Origin: Drechslerella dactyloides
Taxonomy: Eukaryota; Ascomycota; Orbiliomycetes; Orbiliales; Orbiliaceae
Length of the DNA stretch: 64,000 bases
Reading direction: 5' to 3'
Assembly: GCA_020064725.1 (NCBI GenBank)
Contig: JAGTWJ010000013.1
Span: 124,001-188,000 of the forward strand
The notes under the pieces were generated by a model, which was not told where the DNA came from, made no database searches, and saw only the letters and a program-made list of their open reading frames with translations. Both the position numbers and the translations under genes were made by a program. This document shows, one piece after another, positions 10,214 to 22,628 of the stretch; position 1 is the first letter of the stretch, and every line of letters starts with the position of its first letter.

Positions 10214-13200
10214 GACAATATCAGCAGAGGGCCCAGTCTGCTTTCCAGGGTACACCTTTTAATCTTCAACCCTTCTTACGCGTATACGGGTGTTATACTC
10301 TAGCTCATGCTGGCTATCATAGGGCAATCACAACAATATCATGTATATATCTCGATCTCGTTACACAGAGCCACAAATCCAAACGCTAGCCCATTCGGCG
10401 GATCTGGCACGCTGGACTCAAATGTGTACATATCTTAATTTTCAAATCGCATGCCGTACAACTCGCTACACAGAGCTCTAGAGGTCTATTGACCGGGTTG
10501 AGTGACCGTGTGTAGGATCCGATCGGATTATCCAGCATCAAGCGGATGTGCACTAATATAGATTGCGCTCAATCTCGAGACTTGTGGTTCCCCAAGTACT
10601 TACTTAAGTACATGTACATGAATGAGTTAAATTGTTTATGGTACTATAAGATGAATCGTTTTGTGCTGCAAACAAAGCGCGGTTGGAATCGTAAACCATC
10701 TCGTGAATGTCCACGCGTCCTTGATCAAGTAGCGAAGCGTGTAAAGATGCCTACAGGGTGGTCTCGTAAACTTAACCCTTCCTTGCGTTGCTACATGGTA
10801 TTTTGTTAACACCGACTGGTCACACAGTTCCAACACTGACCATGCATGAAGACCAGAAAGTTCTAAAATCGGGAACCCAGTATCATTCTTGTAATATTTC
10901 ACTTGCATTTATCTTTGATCACACCTCGAGAAATTATGTTAGTGGCGCAGGAAATTCATAGTTTCGAGTGTGCCTATAGTTGGAGTTGACGCCTGACAAC
11001 AATGTTCAATGCCAGCAAAGTGGAACGAACTGAAAGCCTTTGAGTTTACAAGTTGCTACATGTTGGCGTTGAGCCCGCCTGCTGTGGGGACGTGACTGGC
11101 CTCGATGCCGGCGCTGTAGGAACGTGACGATGTATCGCGAATGCAAGTATAGGCGACCAAGGAGAAAAAACCCTCCAGGGAAACGGTTTACCTGGTAGCT
11201 ACTTTGAATTCGCATGCACTTGACACTCTTGGCACTACTGGATTCCAAGAATTCCCCAAGGCTACCATGAATTGAGGCATTGCAATACCAAGTTGATGCT
11301 AGCTCTCTAAGAACCAAGGACACGTCAAAGCTTGGGTACGAGGTCTTCTTGGCCAGGCGAGCTTAAACCACAGGCGTATCCGGGGTAGTGCTGCGTTTCG
11401 GGAATATAATCCATAACTCAAGCTTATCGTACTGGTAGGGTTCCCACGGGAAACATGTCTGCAAACCTCACACATCCCAAGTATTATAATATTAACCCAG
11501 GAGCAGCCACAAGGTGAGATTCGTCAGCCGATATTAAATTCCCTTCTAGATCTAAGTTTTGTTTTTCCATTCTCATTCCCGCAGCCCAGCCGTCACGGCA
11601 AGGTCGTGTGACTTATGTAGTAAGTATGTTTGTGTAAATGGAAAACGGCCGGATGGTTTCGGAAGCAGGCTTGGCCGCCCTATGCATTTGGAATTTCTTT
11701 CCAGGGCAATCCCGCGTGGGAAAGCAACAGTGAAAATTGTGCGAGGGAACATCAAGCAGTAGCGCATGCTGAGGAGGAACGCTTACTGGCGTTTCGCTGT
11801 GCGGGGTCCGGGTTTTTTGGGGGTTGTCATCTCGGTCGTTCGGCAGGCCGGAGCAAACAGCTTCCGACCACCGACATCGTTAATTGACTGCAGCTTCATC
11901 TCGGCCGCCGTGTCAATCGCACGACTAGGTCTGATTTGGTATCTGGCTTATCGTTGGCGCCGTGCTGACATTCCTCATGCATTATCCTTATGTATCTTCT
12001 ATGTACTTCGTAGTTGCGTCAGGTATAGTTTGTCGTACTTCGTTTAGGTCGAGGTCGGAATCTCCTGAACGGGCGCCGCGGGCTTTCGACAGGCAAAATG
12101 GCGAAGCCACGGGTTGGACTGGCTTCTAACGTTATGAGGAGCGAGGAAGGGATACCGTCGAGAGCCTCCTCAGGTGCGAACGGAGAACTGGCTCAGCCTC
12201 AATCTTGCGCCGTCTGTCTGGACCCGCATGCCAGCCAGCAGTGTCACCGTCGACTGACTCCGCTGCTCCGATGACTTTTGAGGCTCTTTCGAGTAGTGCA
12301 TGTACCCGGTACATCAGGATGGAGCACAAGTACCTGGTGCCCAGAAGTTGCAAATGCAGGTCTGCGGGGAACAATGGTTCGCCTTGAGCCAGCCCATCCT
12401 GCAAGGCCAAGGCATGCAAGGACTGTGCATTGTCGTCTGAGCCCGCCCATGCTCCCAGAAGATCGCGCTGGTCACCGCCGACTGGCTCTCGCTAACTTAG
12501 GCTCCGTCGAGACCCACCCACACACACCCCATTGGAGACTGGTTTGGCAGAAGGCCAGGCGTTTCGGCACTTTTTTGCCCCGAGAGCACGCAGCCTTGCG
12601 AAAAATTTCAGGTTGGATCTCCCGCAGAGCCCCGTAGTAAAAAGCTTCGCTCTCACCTGATGCGGAGGGCTGGTTTGAAGGAGATGGGCGCATATGGTGG
12701 ATGGGTGGATGGGTGGATGGGTGGATGGATTGATGGATGGACTGATGGGTGGATATTTATTCTGGAGCAGTCGCACTGCAGCAGAAGAAGAAGGCTTCAC
12801 AGCCTTTCCGTTCGAACGTTGTTGCAACCTGCCTTGCGCTTCTCCTTCGGCGTCTCATCACCGCACGCCTGTTTCTTCTGAAGCACCGCCTCGGTCGCTC
12901 GTTCAATCGATCGATCGTCTTTCTTCGTCTTAGCCGTTGTGTTTTTTTTTTATTTACCTGATAGAGCCTCTTCCGTCCCAAGTTGAGAGGAGCAGCTGGC
13001 AGCATTCCGGCAGGTGAGGCAGCTTGCGCTTGGTTGTACAACCCAGCAGGAGCACACGTACGTATTCTCGACCCACACCGGAAGTACCGGTACATTTCAT
13101 CCACCCTCCTCCATCCATCCGTCGAACGACCCAGCAGGCGGGAGCAGGGAATCGCAGTCCAGCAGACAGGGAGCCCGACGGAAACAAACCAAAACGGACT

Positions 13201-14537
13201 GGGAGAACAGCCGTATCTGATGTATGAATGTATTAATCTTTGCTCAAATCGTTACAACGCACCACTGCACCGAACGGCCTTGCGAGACCAGGATTGGCTG
13301 TTAATTAGGACGACGACTTTGTGCACACCCTCGCGGGCATTCCTGAGATAGTGTGGAATCCGAAGGATTATTTTCTGATAGACTGGCCGACTGCCTGGCT
13401 GCGACTCTTCGTTTTTGGCCCTCACCCGGTGGAATCTGGCGGAAGGCGCCGCAAGACGTAAGCTTTCTGTACTTTAAAACGACATTCGCTCCTGCCTCCG
13501 CGCCCGAGACGACCAACTGCTATTATTATCTTATATCTTGATTCCATTGCCGACTGCTCGCCGTGCCTGAACAGCCGATTGCGCGTCTTGTCTAGATTTT
13601 GCAAAAGATACTGCGCTTTTGAGCAAGTCCCGAACAAGCCCGCCGCTTGGCAGGACAGCAGTAACGTTATTTTGGGCGAAGGCCGACAAGGTTCATCTTT
13701 GGGCTCTGAAACCGGAAGCGTGGAGCATACGAAGTCCGTCGCATGCAGATGGAATAAATTCAGAACGTCATCCTCAGGAAATTCTGGTTCGTCTTCTAGA
13801 GCGACTCGACGGACGACTTACCAATCTAATAACTCAGTGCTGACACGATCCGAAAAGCAGTAAAGCCAGCAAGATAACATTCGCACCCCACGGCTCGGCC
13901 CCGGTTGCAAGTTCCCACTCCGTCCAGCGCTCTCGCTCTCGCCTGCTCTCCTTTGCATCTCGAGCCCCGAAGAAATCCGCTTTGATAGGCTGGCCATTTT
14001 CCGTTTCAGAACATTCCGTCAGCTTACCCCGACATCCGACTGACTATCTCGATAACGATCCTGGATCCCAAGTGTCGTGGGCGCCACTACAACCTTGCGC
14101 CAGGGAGATCACCATTTTTCTGTTATATCTATCACCTTTGACAAGTGCAAACAGCCAGTACACTTTCTTCACAGTGTTTTTTTCTTCCTTATACGAAAGC
14201 GAAACACACCGTAATACCTATTGCATTTGCTATCTATAAACAGCCTGGAATATATTTTCGCGTCAACATTGCAATGTAAGGCACAGCTTCGCTCCTGCTG
14301 GCGGATCCTCAACTTTCGTTATGAACAACAGGCGCTTTCAAAAGCATCTACTGACCTAATTTTACCCTGATAGCCTATAAACAAATTTGCAGTTACGTCT
14401 ATCGAATCTCTCCGATATCTGGCGCCGAAAATCACTTTCGCTCATACGCTGAGAAGTGACACACCTCGTTCACACAAAAGCGCGCTTCTTTACAACAAAA
14501 TTCCTCTAAATGCTGCGAATATTATAGCTATACCCTG
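10214..14537. other. Long gene-poor region
   Basis: About 4.3 kb. Many short overlapping open stretches occur on both strands (longest about 120 codons), none with a signal peptide, domain or convincing splice partner. The only clear structure is the short tandem repeat near 12697-12753. The last part probably serves as the promoter and 5' leader of the gene at 14538. Confidence 0.5.
12697..12753 (+). repeat. Short tandem repeat, GGTGGATG-type units
   Basis: Units of GGTGGATG/GGATGGAT follow each other for about 57 bases and then degrade. This is ordinary slippage-type minisatellite DNA in noncoding sequence. It keeps several frames open by chance, producing false open reading frames here. 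Confidence 0.8.
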
Positions 14538-15683
14538 ATGGACTTTCTCACGAAGAAGACAACCCACCAGATCATGCCGCTCTTCAGCGCCTTTTGGACC
14601 TCGGCCGCGAAGCCGGAACCCGATCCTACGGCAGCAGGAGCAACAACAGAAGAAGGTACGAAGGCTGGAGAGCCTGTCGTAATGGTGAACGGCGAGCCGG
14701 TCGGAGAACATGATGACAACAGCGTGCAGAAGCACAAGACACCATCTTCTCCGATTCGAGAAGATGCCGCTTCCATCCCCCTGCCATTGTCGCCTGCATC
14801 TGCATCACCCGAAATCAGTAAAGCGCCTTCACGAAAGAGAAGGAGGACAAGAACGTTTCCTCCTAGTAAAGTGTTCATTCTGAGGGCCCCGGCCGTGAAG
14901 CGGACGGATGGGAAGAAAAATCGACTGGCAGCCTCGGATGTGACCGTTCACTTTCCCAAGCTCCATATCGATAAGGGAATGCCTGAAGACATGCAGGAGC
15001 GCCTAGTCGAGGCATCAACAGCGTCCGATCTCGATCTTGACGGGTAAGGCCGATCCCACCATAAAAGTTCCGATTAATGGTATTGTGCAAATTATGTGAT
15101 TTTCTTTTGCTGATACAAAATGATGCATTCTTCCAGCTACATTCTCTCCACGAACTCTATATCTTCATTCTCTCTATTAGCCATGGACACATCCGCTCGG
15201 ATAGCAAACTTCTCTCTACCGCTGCACCCTCACAAAGTAATCACCGTGTTCTTTCCGCCATCTAGCACCAACGCTCGCCCTCGCCCACAATCGTGCAGCT
15301 CCTCAATCTCGAACTCTTCCGCAGTATCGATAACCTCAGCATCTCGGAGACAACAGCCAAAGAAAATGACCCAGCAAATGTTAACTATGACATCGCCGGG
15401 TGCCAAGACCAAGGCGTTTATATTCGACGGATTTAGCTTCCGGTGGCTGATCGAGGAGGATGGCACACGGGTGCTAAGAAGATACAGCGTCTCTCCAGAA
15501 TCTAGTGGGAAGGCTGTGGAGGGCGAGCTGTGCGCCCGGTACTCGGCTGTGAAACGCAAGGGCTTCGCGGCATTGTTGGTCGATCCCAGTCGCTGCGACG
15601 AGCGGGTAGCGATCGCAACGTTATTTGTGTGTCTGAGGAAGGAGGAAGGGCTGAGAGGCCTGCTTGCAGGGATTATCAGATGA
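14538..15683 (+). CDS. Two-exon protein of unknown function with conserved-looking C-terminal beta-rich domain
   Basis: Exons 14538-15043 and 15137-15683 join in phase to 350 residues. The 93-base intron starts GTAAGG and ends TTCCAG, with TGCTGAT as branch site. The N-terminal 115 residues are Pro/Ser/Thr-rich with a basic cluster (SRKRRRTRTF) that could be a nuclear signal. The second half has alternating hydrophobic and charged residues, including KAFIFDGFSFRWLIEEDG and a closing hydrophobic segment. That pattern loosely recalls the tubby/LURP-one-like fold, but I cannot name a family. No signal peptide or membrane helix. A second ATG at 14574 could be the true start. The two halves could in principle be separate genes; the exact phase match argues for one. 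Confidence 0.55.
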
Positions 15684-17227
15684 TGCTGAGGCATCAACAC
15701 GTCATACCGCTACGTACTCACTTACTGGCTGATGAGCAAGGTTGGTTTTAGGGACCTGGCCCGCCCTTCCATATTGTGTCTTTTGACATGATTTTCATTT
15801 TGCCCCAAAAATTTCTCTGTATATATATACATTTTCTCTGCTATGGGTGGTCAAGAATCTGGAGGCGTTTTAGGTGCAATCTCTCCTACGCTAGAGTATG
15901 TACATGTCCTACCTACGAGTGTTTTACTCTGTAGCATTACCTTTGTTTCTTTCATTTTTTTCTTTCTTTCGCCAACAACCGAATTCTCTTTTGAGGCTTC
16001 GAAGAATGTTCAAATAGATATAATATTTTTTACGCAACATTACTCCGATTTCCTTTATATCGACACTGCGCCATGCTAGTTACGTAAATCGCGCTGCATC
16101 AAGCTCGCCTGTGGCCGGTGCGCTGGCTGGCGGGCAAGTGCGGAGTGCAGCCACAAATTCTCTAGCGCGGTAGGAGTACAAACCATGGATGCAAAGACAT
16201 CCTTGATTATTATAAATTTTCGGGCGCTAAGAACCGAGTCCTCCATGCACCAAGTACGATACTCAGATACACGGACGACCCTTGCTTCGGCTACTTCAAG
16301 CTCCACCGGCTTCATGATCTCAGCAACTGCCGGCACCCAATATATTAGCCACAGAAATGAGGGATGAAGCATTAGGTATATATGTGATACAGGTGTGCAT
16401 GTGCACGTGCGGGCAAGACCATCAGCATCGCACACCCACGTTTGTCCGCCCACGCTCAGGCTGGCCGGCCTGGGAAAGCTTAAAATTCGCAGGTCTCAGG
16501 CTGACATATCCCTGTCCAAAGGGCCCCACCTCAGCTCCACATTGAACTCCTCTTCAATTGAAGGTCTCCTCCAAAGTAATACACCGCTTCGGTTGAGGGG
16601 ACTTACCTAAAACTTCTCTATTAGCGCGAAGACCAGTACATGCGCGGACTCTGCGATTCGTTTAACAAAAATGAGGGCATCTGGTCGAGATAGGTTCATG
16701 GCCGTTTTATCATAACAGACGGCGATATAGGCCGGCGCTTTGCCGTATCCGTCCACTCGAAGGAGGGATCTCGTTTCCGACGCCCGCGTCTCGCTCCAAG
16801 ATCCATGAGCAACTCCACACACACTTGCTCTGAGCACCGTTTTCATGCCAAATGGAGGCTGCTGCTGGTAGATCACGACCCTCGATTCGGCGAGGGCAGC
16901 AGTATGAGTTGGTCATACGATCTGGCGTTACGTCTGTCATACATATTGGCCGGTGCGCCCAGCGCTCTTGCATTGTTAAAATTGTCTTAAGCCCGCGTTC
17001 TGCGACGCCAGCTTCCATTTTCCTGCTGTTTTAAGGCCTATCTCTACAGCGGCTGGCCTCGAGCTCGAGAAGTACTCAAGTATTTAAGTAAACCGCGAAG
17101 GTCGCGAGTCAGACTGAGGATCACAATCAATTTTTCACGAGCACACTCACTTGCCGATTGATGCATATCCTGAATATGCGCACAGCATGAGAGATACACC
17201 CCCCGCACTAGCAGCCGGCGTCTTGGG
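15684..17227. other. Intergenic region
   Basis: About 1.5 kb with no gene seen. The region just before 17228 should contain the promoter of the second rhodopsin-like gene. Confidence 0.5.
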
Positions 17228-18658
17228 ATGGCGATAACCGGCACTCAGGCAATCGTGAGTTAATGACCCCGCCGGAATATAACGTATACAGGTACCGGCC
17301 GAAGTGCAGCACAACGTCGCTAATTCAAGCATATAATGCCTGCAGGCTTGCGAATGGTCGTTCCTTGCCCTAGCCGCCTTCTTCGTTTGCTTCCGCCTCT
17401 ACGTTCGCATCTTCATCACCAGAAATCCATCCTTCACGGACGCCCTCGTCGCCCTAGTGTGGTTCTGCTTTCTCTCAACGGTCATCTGCGACACGATTAG
17501 TGCATCAAAGGGCCTGTTCGCCGAGAACCTTACCTATAGCTCGGACCTCATCGCCGCCTTTCGAGCACATGGCGGCGAGTCTCTGGACGACCTTATCACG
17601 GTTCTGCAGCTGCTATACGCCAGTAGCTTCCCATACATCTGCGAGCTCTGGGGTTTGAAGATATGCTTCCTGATTCTGTATGGCGGCCTGATCCCTCGCT
17701 CAATGCGATGGCTGAGGGTTTGTCTATACGTGACGTGGGCCGTGGTTGTGGTCGGCTTCATCGCGAGCGTACTATTGATGGCGGTGTGGTGTATCCCTGT
17801 CACGAGGAATTGGGACATCACAAAGTTGATGGGCGACGAAGGGCGGTGTTTTGCGTATAGCAGTTACGAGCCGTACTTCACGCTGACAGCCTTTCACGTT
17901 GTCACTGATATTATGAGTGAGTCTCTCTGCCGAGCTAATTTATCAACTATCATTCTGGGGTAGCTGACATGATTTGTATCAATGCGTTAGTCTACACGTT
18001 GCCCTTCCCGGTTCTGAAAACCCTCTCCCTAAACCGACGGCAACACTGGGGTGTCATCTCTATCTTCGCGCTGGGCGGCCTTTGCATCGCCTGCACGATC
18101 GGTCGGACGGTGGCGGTCGGCCTAGTCTCCAACATACCGCTCGTAGGCTTCTGGACTACTCTCGAACAGATGACCGGGCTCATCGTCGTCTGTGTTCCCG
18201 CGTTGAAAGTCTTAATATTAGAACATCGCAGCAGAGACGTTTCGCGAGCCAAAGTGGATTTGACAAATGAAGGCAGCAGGCTCAGCCGCCTTCAGCGAAT
18301 CAGCGTTACCGCTACGAGGAGTGACGGTAGAGGAGGAGGGGACGACGAAGAGAGTGTGGTTCGGTGGGTCAGAGTCGACAGCCCTATGGATGCCGAGCTC
18401 GAACACGAGAATACCGAGGCAAGGCGAAGCGCCAGCAGTCTCTCAATCGAGCATGATCCACCGCGGAGAGTTACACCGTCAATCCAGAGGCCAACATCGA
18501 TGCGGTTTGCAGAGCTGGAGTCTGGTCGAAGATTGCCTCAGTCGTTCGACGAGCACCTCGACAGCCGGCAGATGAGGAGGATGACGCTTCGACGAGGGTC
18601 ATTCGAGGGGGCGGATGGCGGCGGGCCTTCGAAGAAACTCACCGTTGTGGATGCTTAA
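17228..18658 (+). CDS. Fungal rhodopsin-like seven-helix membrane protein (second copy in window)
   Basis: Exons 17228-17254, 17346-17916 and 17991-18658 give 421 residues. The first exon is only 27 bases (nine codons). It is chosen because its GTGAGT donor, a GCTAAT branch site and the CAG acceptor at 17345 bring the frame exactly into the first helix (ACEWSFLALAAFFVCFRLYV). Intron 2 is placed at 17917-17990 so that helix 6 reads TDIMIYTLPFPVL, matching the TD-x5-LPxPVL pattern of the family. A shorter intron ending at 17963 is possible and would add about nine residues. The tail after KVLILEHRSR is about 150 residues, Ser/Arg-rich and probably cytoplasmic. Likely plasma membrane; ligand unknown. 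Confidence 0.85.
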
Positions 18659-19098
18659 TTTGGCCTTTGATTTTCCTGGTGTTCATGCAGAAGGCGTTTC
18701 GTGAAATGTTTGCTTGAGATGGCGTTCAGTGGGTGGTTCTGTAAATGGAAGCCTGGTTAAAAAGCGATTTTGGTAGTCTATTCAGACGGGCAGTTAATTC
18801 GGTTGCTAGAGTTTTCCAGTATCTAAACACCGGAGGGTACCCGGCGAGAGGTGCGTAACTAGATATATTTTACGATGAATGAAACTTGATGACTATGAAT
18901 AGAATTGCAGATATCAGTAATAAGAGGACAGAAACCGTGAGAGAAGTCGAGATTCCTGCCTAAAGCATTTGAGAACCAAAGGATGAAGCTTGAGATCCGA
19001 ACAGCATTGAAAACCGCGAGATCTCGACATAGTCAGAACGAAGAGCGGCTGTCAGGTAGGTTTAATCCTAACAAGACAAAGCGTACACAAAAGAAAGC
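18659..19098. other. Convergent intergenic region
   Basis: 440 bases between the stops of the rhodopsin-like gene (plus) and the CFEM gene (minus). Nothing beyond the two 3' UTRs is seen. Confidence 0.6.
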
Positions 19099-19827
19099 CT
19101 ACAAGCCCGCGAGAAGCCCAACGAGAGCAGCGATCGCACCGACCCCGCCTCCGATGGCCATCGTGACGGCAGCATTTTGAGTCCCAGTGGTGGTGGTAGG
19201 AGCCTGCTGGGTGGTCGTGCTACCGTTAACCCCGGAGGTCGTACGAGTGCTGGTGACAGTCGTCTTGGGACCACTGGTAACGTTGACCATGCTGGTGACA
19301 CTAGCGGAGATCTCGGAGCCAGTGGAGGAGGTGATCGAAGCGACGGCGGACGAGGAAGCCGCAGAAGTCTCTGGGCCGACAAACTGATCGCAGACTGCAG
19401 ATGCGGCAGCGATAACAGCTATTTGAACTCAACAAGGCGTCATCCGTTAGCCTTTGTTAAAGCGGAAGGGATAGCCTTGGATTCAGTTGGAGGGGATTGA
19501 TATTATATAGAGTTCCATACCTGGGATCTCAGAGGGATCACATTTGTCTTGGATGCAGGACAAGATGGCTTCGAGAGCATTGCTGTCAGAGCACTGGCAA
19601 ACGTAGTCGGTTGGATCGCAGGCCGAAGAGCTGAGACCCTCGTCGATGCAAGGTTCCTGCATATGCAGCTGTCATTAGCGATCGGCCGCAGGGATTGGGT
19701 GAATCTAGCTAATTTCCAAGTCTGAAGGGAGGATCGCCAAACTTACAGCACATTCGGGAAGGGCAATGTCTTGGCTGGCGACAGCGGCAATGGTGCCAAA
19801 GACGACGGCAGTCGAAAGAAGCTTCAT
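19099..19827 (-). CDS. CFEM-domain protein, probably GPI-anchored
   Basis: Exons 19827-19747, 19656-19521 and 19418-19099 give 178 residues; introns are 90 and 102 bases. Order: signal peptide about 1-18, a CFEM domain about 20-85, a Ser/Thr-rich stalk with a likely N-glycosylation site (NVTS), and a short hydrophobic C-terminus (GGGVGAIAALVGLLAGL) typical of GPI attachment. All eight CFEM cysteines are present: PECAEPC, SAC, YVCQC, SCIQDKC and AVC. The Asp in CDPTDYVCQC occupies the position that binds haem iron in studied CFEM proteins. CFEM proteins sit at the cell surface or wall, with roles in haem/iron capture, wall integrity or host contact; which one applies here cannot be told. Confidence 0.92.
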
Positions 19828-21206
19828 GGTTGCAGGTATGATCCTTTTTACGAACAGAAAGTATGCTCAAATTTTGTCGATGACAAGTAGATGATTTCTC
19901 TGATGCTCAGGTTCGGGGTTAGTCTAGTGCAGCGGTGAGAATATAGAGGACTGGCTGGTTGGAGGAAGAGGAAGCCTTGCCTTTTCGAAGGGGTTTGCTC
20001 ACAGAAGAAGACAGAGGACGAAGATGGGAGAAATTATAGGGAGAGAAGATGTCAAAAAATATTCGGCGACCTTAAAATACTTTGTGGCGGCGAGATGAAC
20101 GAGCTTTCACGAACGGTAGCGTGTGGAAGTATGTAGTAGCATTTGTGCCAGCAGCGCACCCAGCGCAGGCGAGCGAGCTTGTGTTGGATTTCCCTATTCG
20201 GCAAATCTGTACCACCATGCCTTGGATGAGCGCAAAGGTTTCTGATCAGTAGCCAGGCGTACACGTGCTGCTACAAAGACACAGTATTGAGAGACCAGCG
20301 TACACGTGCTTAGATTACCTCAGAATGCCTGCCTAGGCGAGTCTAAGGGCCCCGGCCTCGCTCCTTGTTGAAGTGATTAGGAAGCACTAGTATCATGCAC
20401 TGCTCCTGATTTCGTATTCACACGCAACCTCCAACTGACTGATTCTTAAAAGTTACCAAGTATGAGGATCCCAGAGCGGTGGTTTGCAACATTTGGCCGT
20501 GGGTTACACCATGCACCAGGGATGGTAAGTCACCCCTGCCTCCGAGCCTGAGTCATCAACTTTTTGAGGCAAACTCCCTGGGAAGGTTCACGGTACGGAC
20601 GTTGCACTGCATTTCCGTCCGGGGCTCTCGCGGTACAACTTGCAGCCCTGATAGTCCGGCCGAAACTTGGCGAAGCTGGTACCGGCGGTAGATCGATACA
20701 ATTTTTTTTCTGCTAGCCTTAACCTGACTGTAACCAGCGATTCAATATTTATTTATAAGTTGAAAGAGGCGCCTTCGGCCCGTTGGGTTCTGTGCGAATG
20801 GTTATCAGCTGTCTTGTCTGTTTCGACTAACATTCCAGGAGATGAGTTGATAAACACCACGCTTATTAACAGGGCTGGTCTCGCAAGCCAAACCCACACA
20901 GTTCCAACTAGGCCTAAGAGTTTTCAATTGATGTTGAATTCATTATACGATTCAGTTATTCATACATTGGATCGCTCATGTGGTATTTCGGAGCTTTGGT
21001 TCATCCATATCCCAAATTTATCCCAGAACCAGCTCTATAATTGATTTCGCTCCATGTCGACGTCTCAAAACAAATCGTCGGAACTTTAAAAGGTCTGTAC
21101 TTGCCCATTGTGTGTATACTTAACTCTAAGATGAGCTGTCGCTAGATGTCTCTGACTAGCTGTAGACCTACACTCCTGATGGCACCAGTCTGCTACAGAA
21201 GGCTCG
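19828..21206. other. Intergenic region upstream of the CFEM gene
   Basis: About 1.4 kb carrying the promoter of the minus-strand CFEM gene and the 3' side of the transporter at 21207. A 125-codon open stretch (20667-21044, plus) has no domain or codon bias, so I do not call it. Confidence 0.5.
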
Positions 21207-22628
21207 CTAAGTCTCGAGCTCGCCTCGAGCTGGCTCAAGTTCAGCTTGTGTGACGCCTACTTCCTGGCTACCGGGTTGCTGAGGCTTTCGACCCCTCCTG
21301 CTGAACCACCAGACCAAAGCCTGGGCGACGAAGATCTGCTCGATTGTGTAGAGAATGACTGGAATCTGTACCTTCGCCTTCGTCTCCTCTGGATATCTCG
21401 TCCACATTGACGTCACGATCGGCAAGCCTAAACCTGTGGTTTTGGCTGGCGCGCAGAAGCAAATGGCTATGAAGATTTGCCGATCAAGCTTTTCTAGGTG
21501 GCCGATGTAGAACGAGCAATCTTTGAATCTGAAACCCGGGTAGGGAATCCTAGCATGGCACACCAGCACACAGAGCGAGGTAAAAAAAATATAGAGGCCA
21601 ATGTTGACAAATATCACCATTATCAGGAATTCCTTTGGCATTTTCTGCAGGGAACCTGTGGCGAAGCAGGAGGAGAATGCCGTCCTGATGTTTGCTAGAT
21701 ATTAGCTGTTTGTGTCAATCTCTTAACGGCATTGCCTTCGTGGATGGGACGTGACATACCAGACGAGCAACGTCAGACAAAAGGTTGATACTCTATTGAG
21801 GAACAATTTCTTCACCCATTTGAAGGTACCCTCGAAACCACAATACCCTTGAATTATCTGTCCGAGAGCAAGTGGTAGGAGAACCGTCAAGCCAATTTGC
21901 TTGAACACATCTCTGTACAGATTTCCGAGCTCGCGGATATCGCTTGCCGGCCGGACGATGTCGAAAGTACGATCGAACGTTGGCCAAAAAACATCGGTGA
22001 TAAGGATAGGTGTTATAAATGGCCCGAGGAGGTTCCCAACCGTAACGGACACCAGGGCTGCGGCTTCATCTCCTCCCGATAACCTGGTCATGATAATGTT
22101 GCTGCTTAGAGTGGTAGGAATGCATCCTGTTACGATCATTCCAGCAAGGATTTGACGATCAAAAACAGCGCTGTTTCCATAGGTAGCCACCGCCAATACG
22201 ATGCAGAAGAATATCGTTGGGATGAGCAAGAAGGAAAACCCTTGGACAGTAAAGTGCAGGCGCCAATTAGAGAAGTGAATTAGGAGCTTTTCGGTATGGA
22301 TAGAGAGTCCGGAGACCAAGAAGATTACGGCCACGGCGCCGTAGATGATTGACCATTCTGCGTGGATGATACCATGAGGCTTTGCAATGCCTGGGGCAAA
22401 ATAGCCCACGAGACATGCGATCACGATGCCGATGACGAGCCAATTATCCAATATCCGTTCTATCGCTCGTTTTGTGTGGCGCCGCAGCCTTGTATCCGAC
22501 GGTGGATTGTCTGTAATTGTAATATCGTTCTGGTCGGTTGGATATTTTCTCTCTCCGATGTCGATATCTTGGTGCTTCTGTGATGCGCCGGTACCGGCCC
22601 CGGGCTCGCAGATTGCAGAGATATCCAT
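21207..22628 (-). CDS. SBF-like (Rch1/bile acid:sodium symporter family) membrane transporter
   Basis: Exons 22628-21760 and 21684-21207 give 448 residues. The 75-base intron is fixed by phase: only the acceptor at 21685 joins LTLLVW to TAFSSCFATG in frame, with GCTAAT about 20 bases before it. The protein has a hydrophilic N-terminus of about 60 residues, then about ten hydrophobic helices, beginning NWLVIGIVIACLVGYFAPGI. The family signatures GCIPTTLSSNIIMTRLSGGD and SVTVGNLLGPFITPILI are present. These match the SBF-like group that includes yeast Rch1, a plasma-membrane protein that limits calcium uptake. The substrate here is not known. Full length compared with Rch1 (about 434 residues). 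Confidence 0.92.

Noticed and set aside
12660..12961. Three overlapping frames of about 70-80 codons
   Set aside because: They are kept open by the GGTGGATG tandem repeat.
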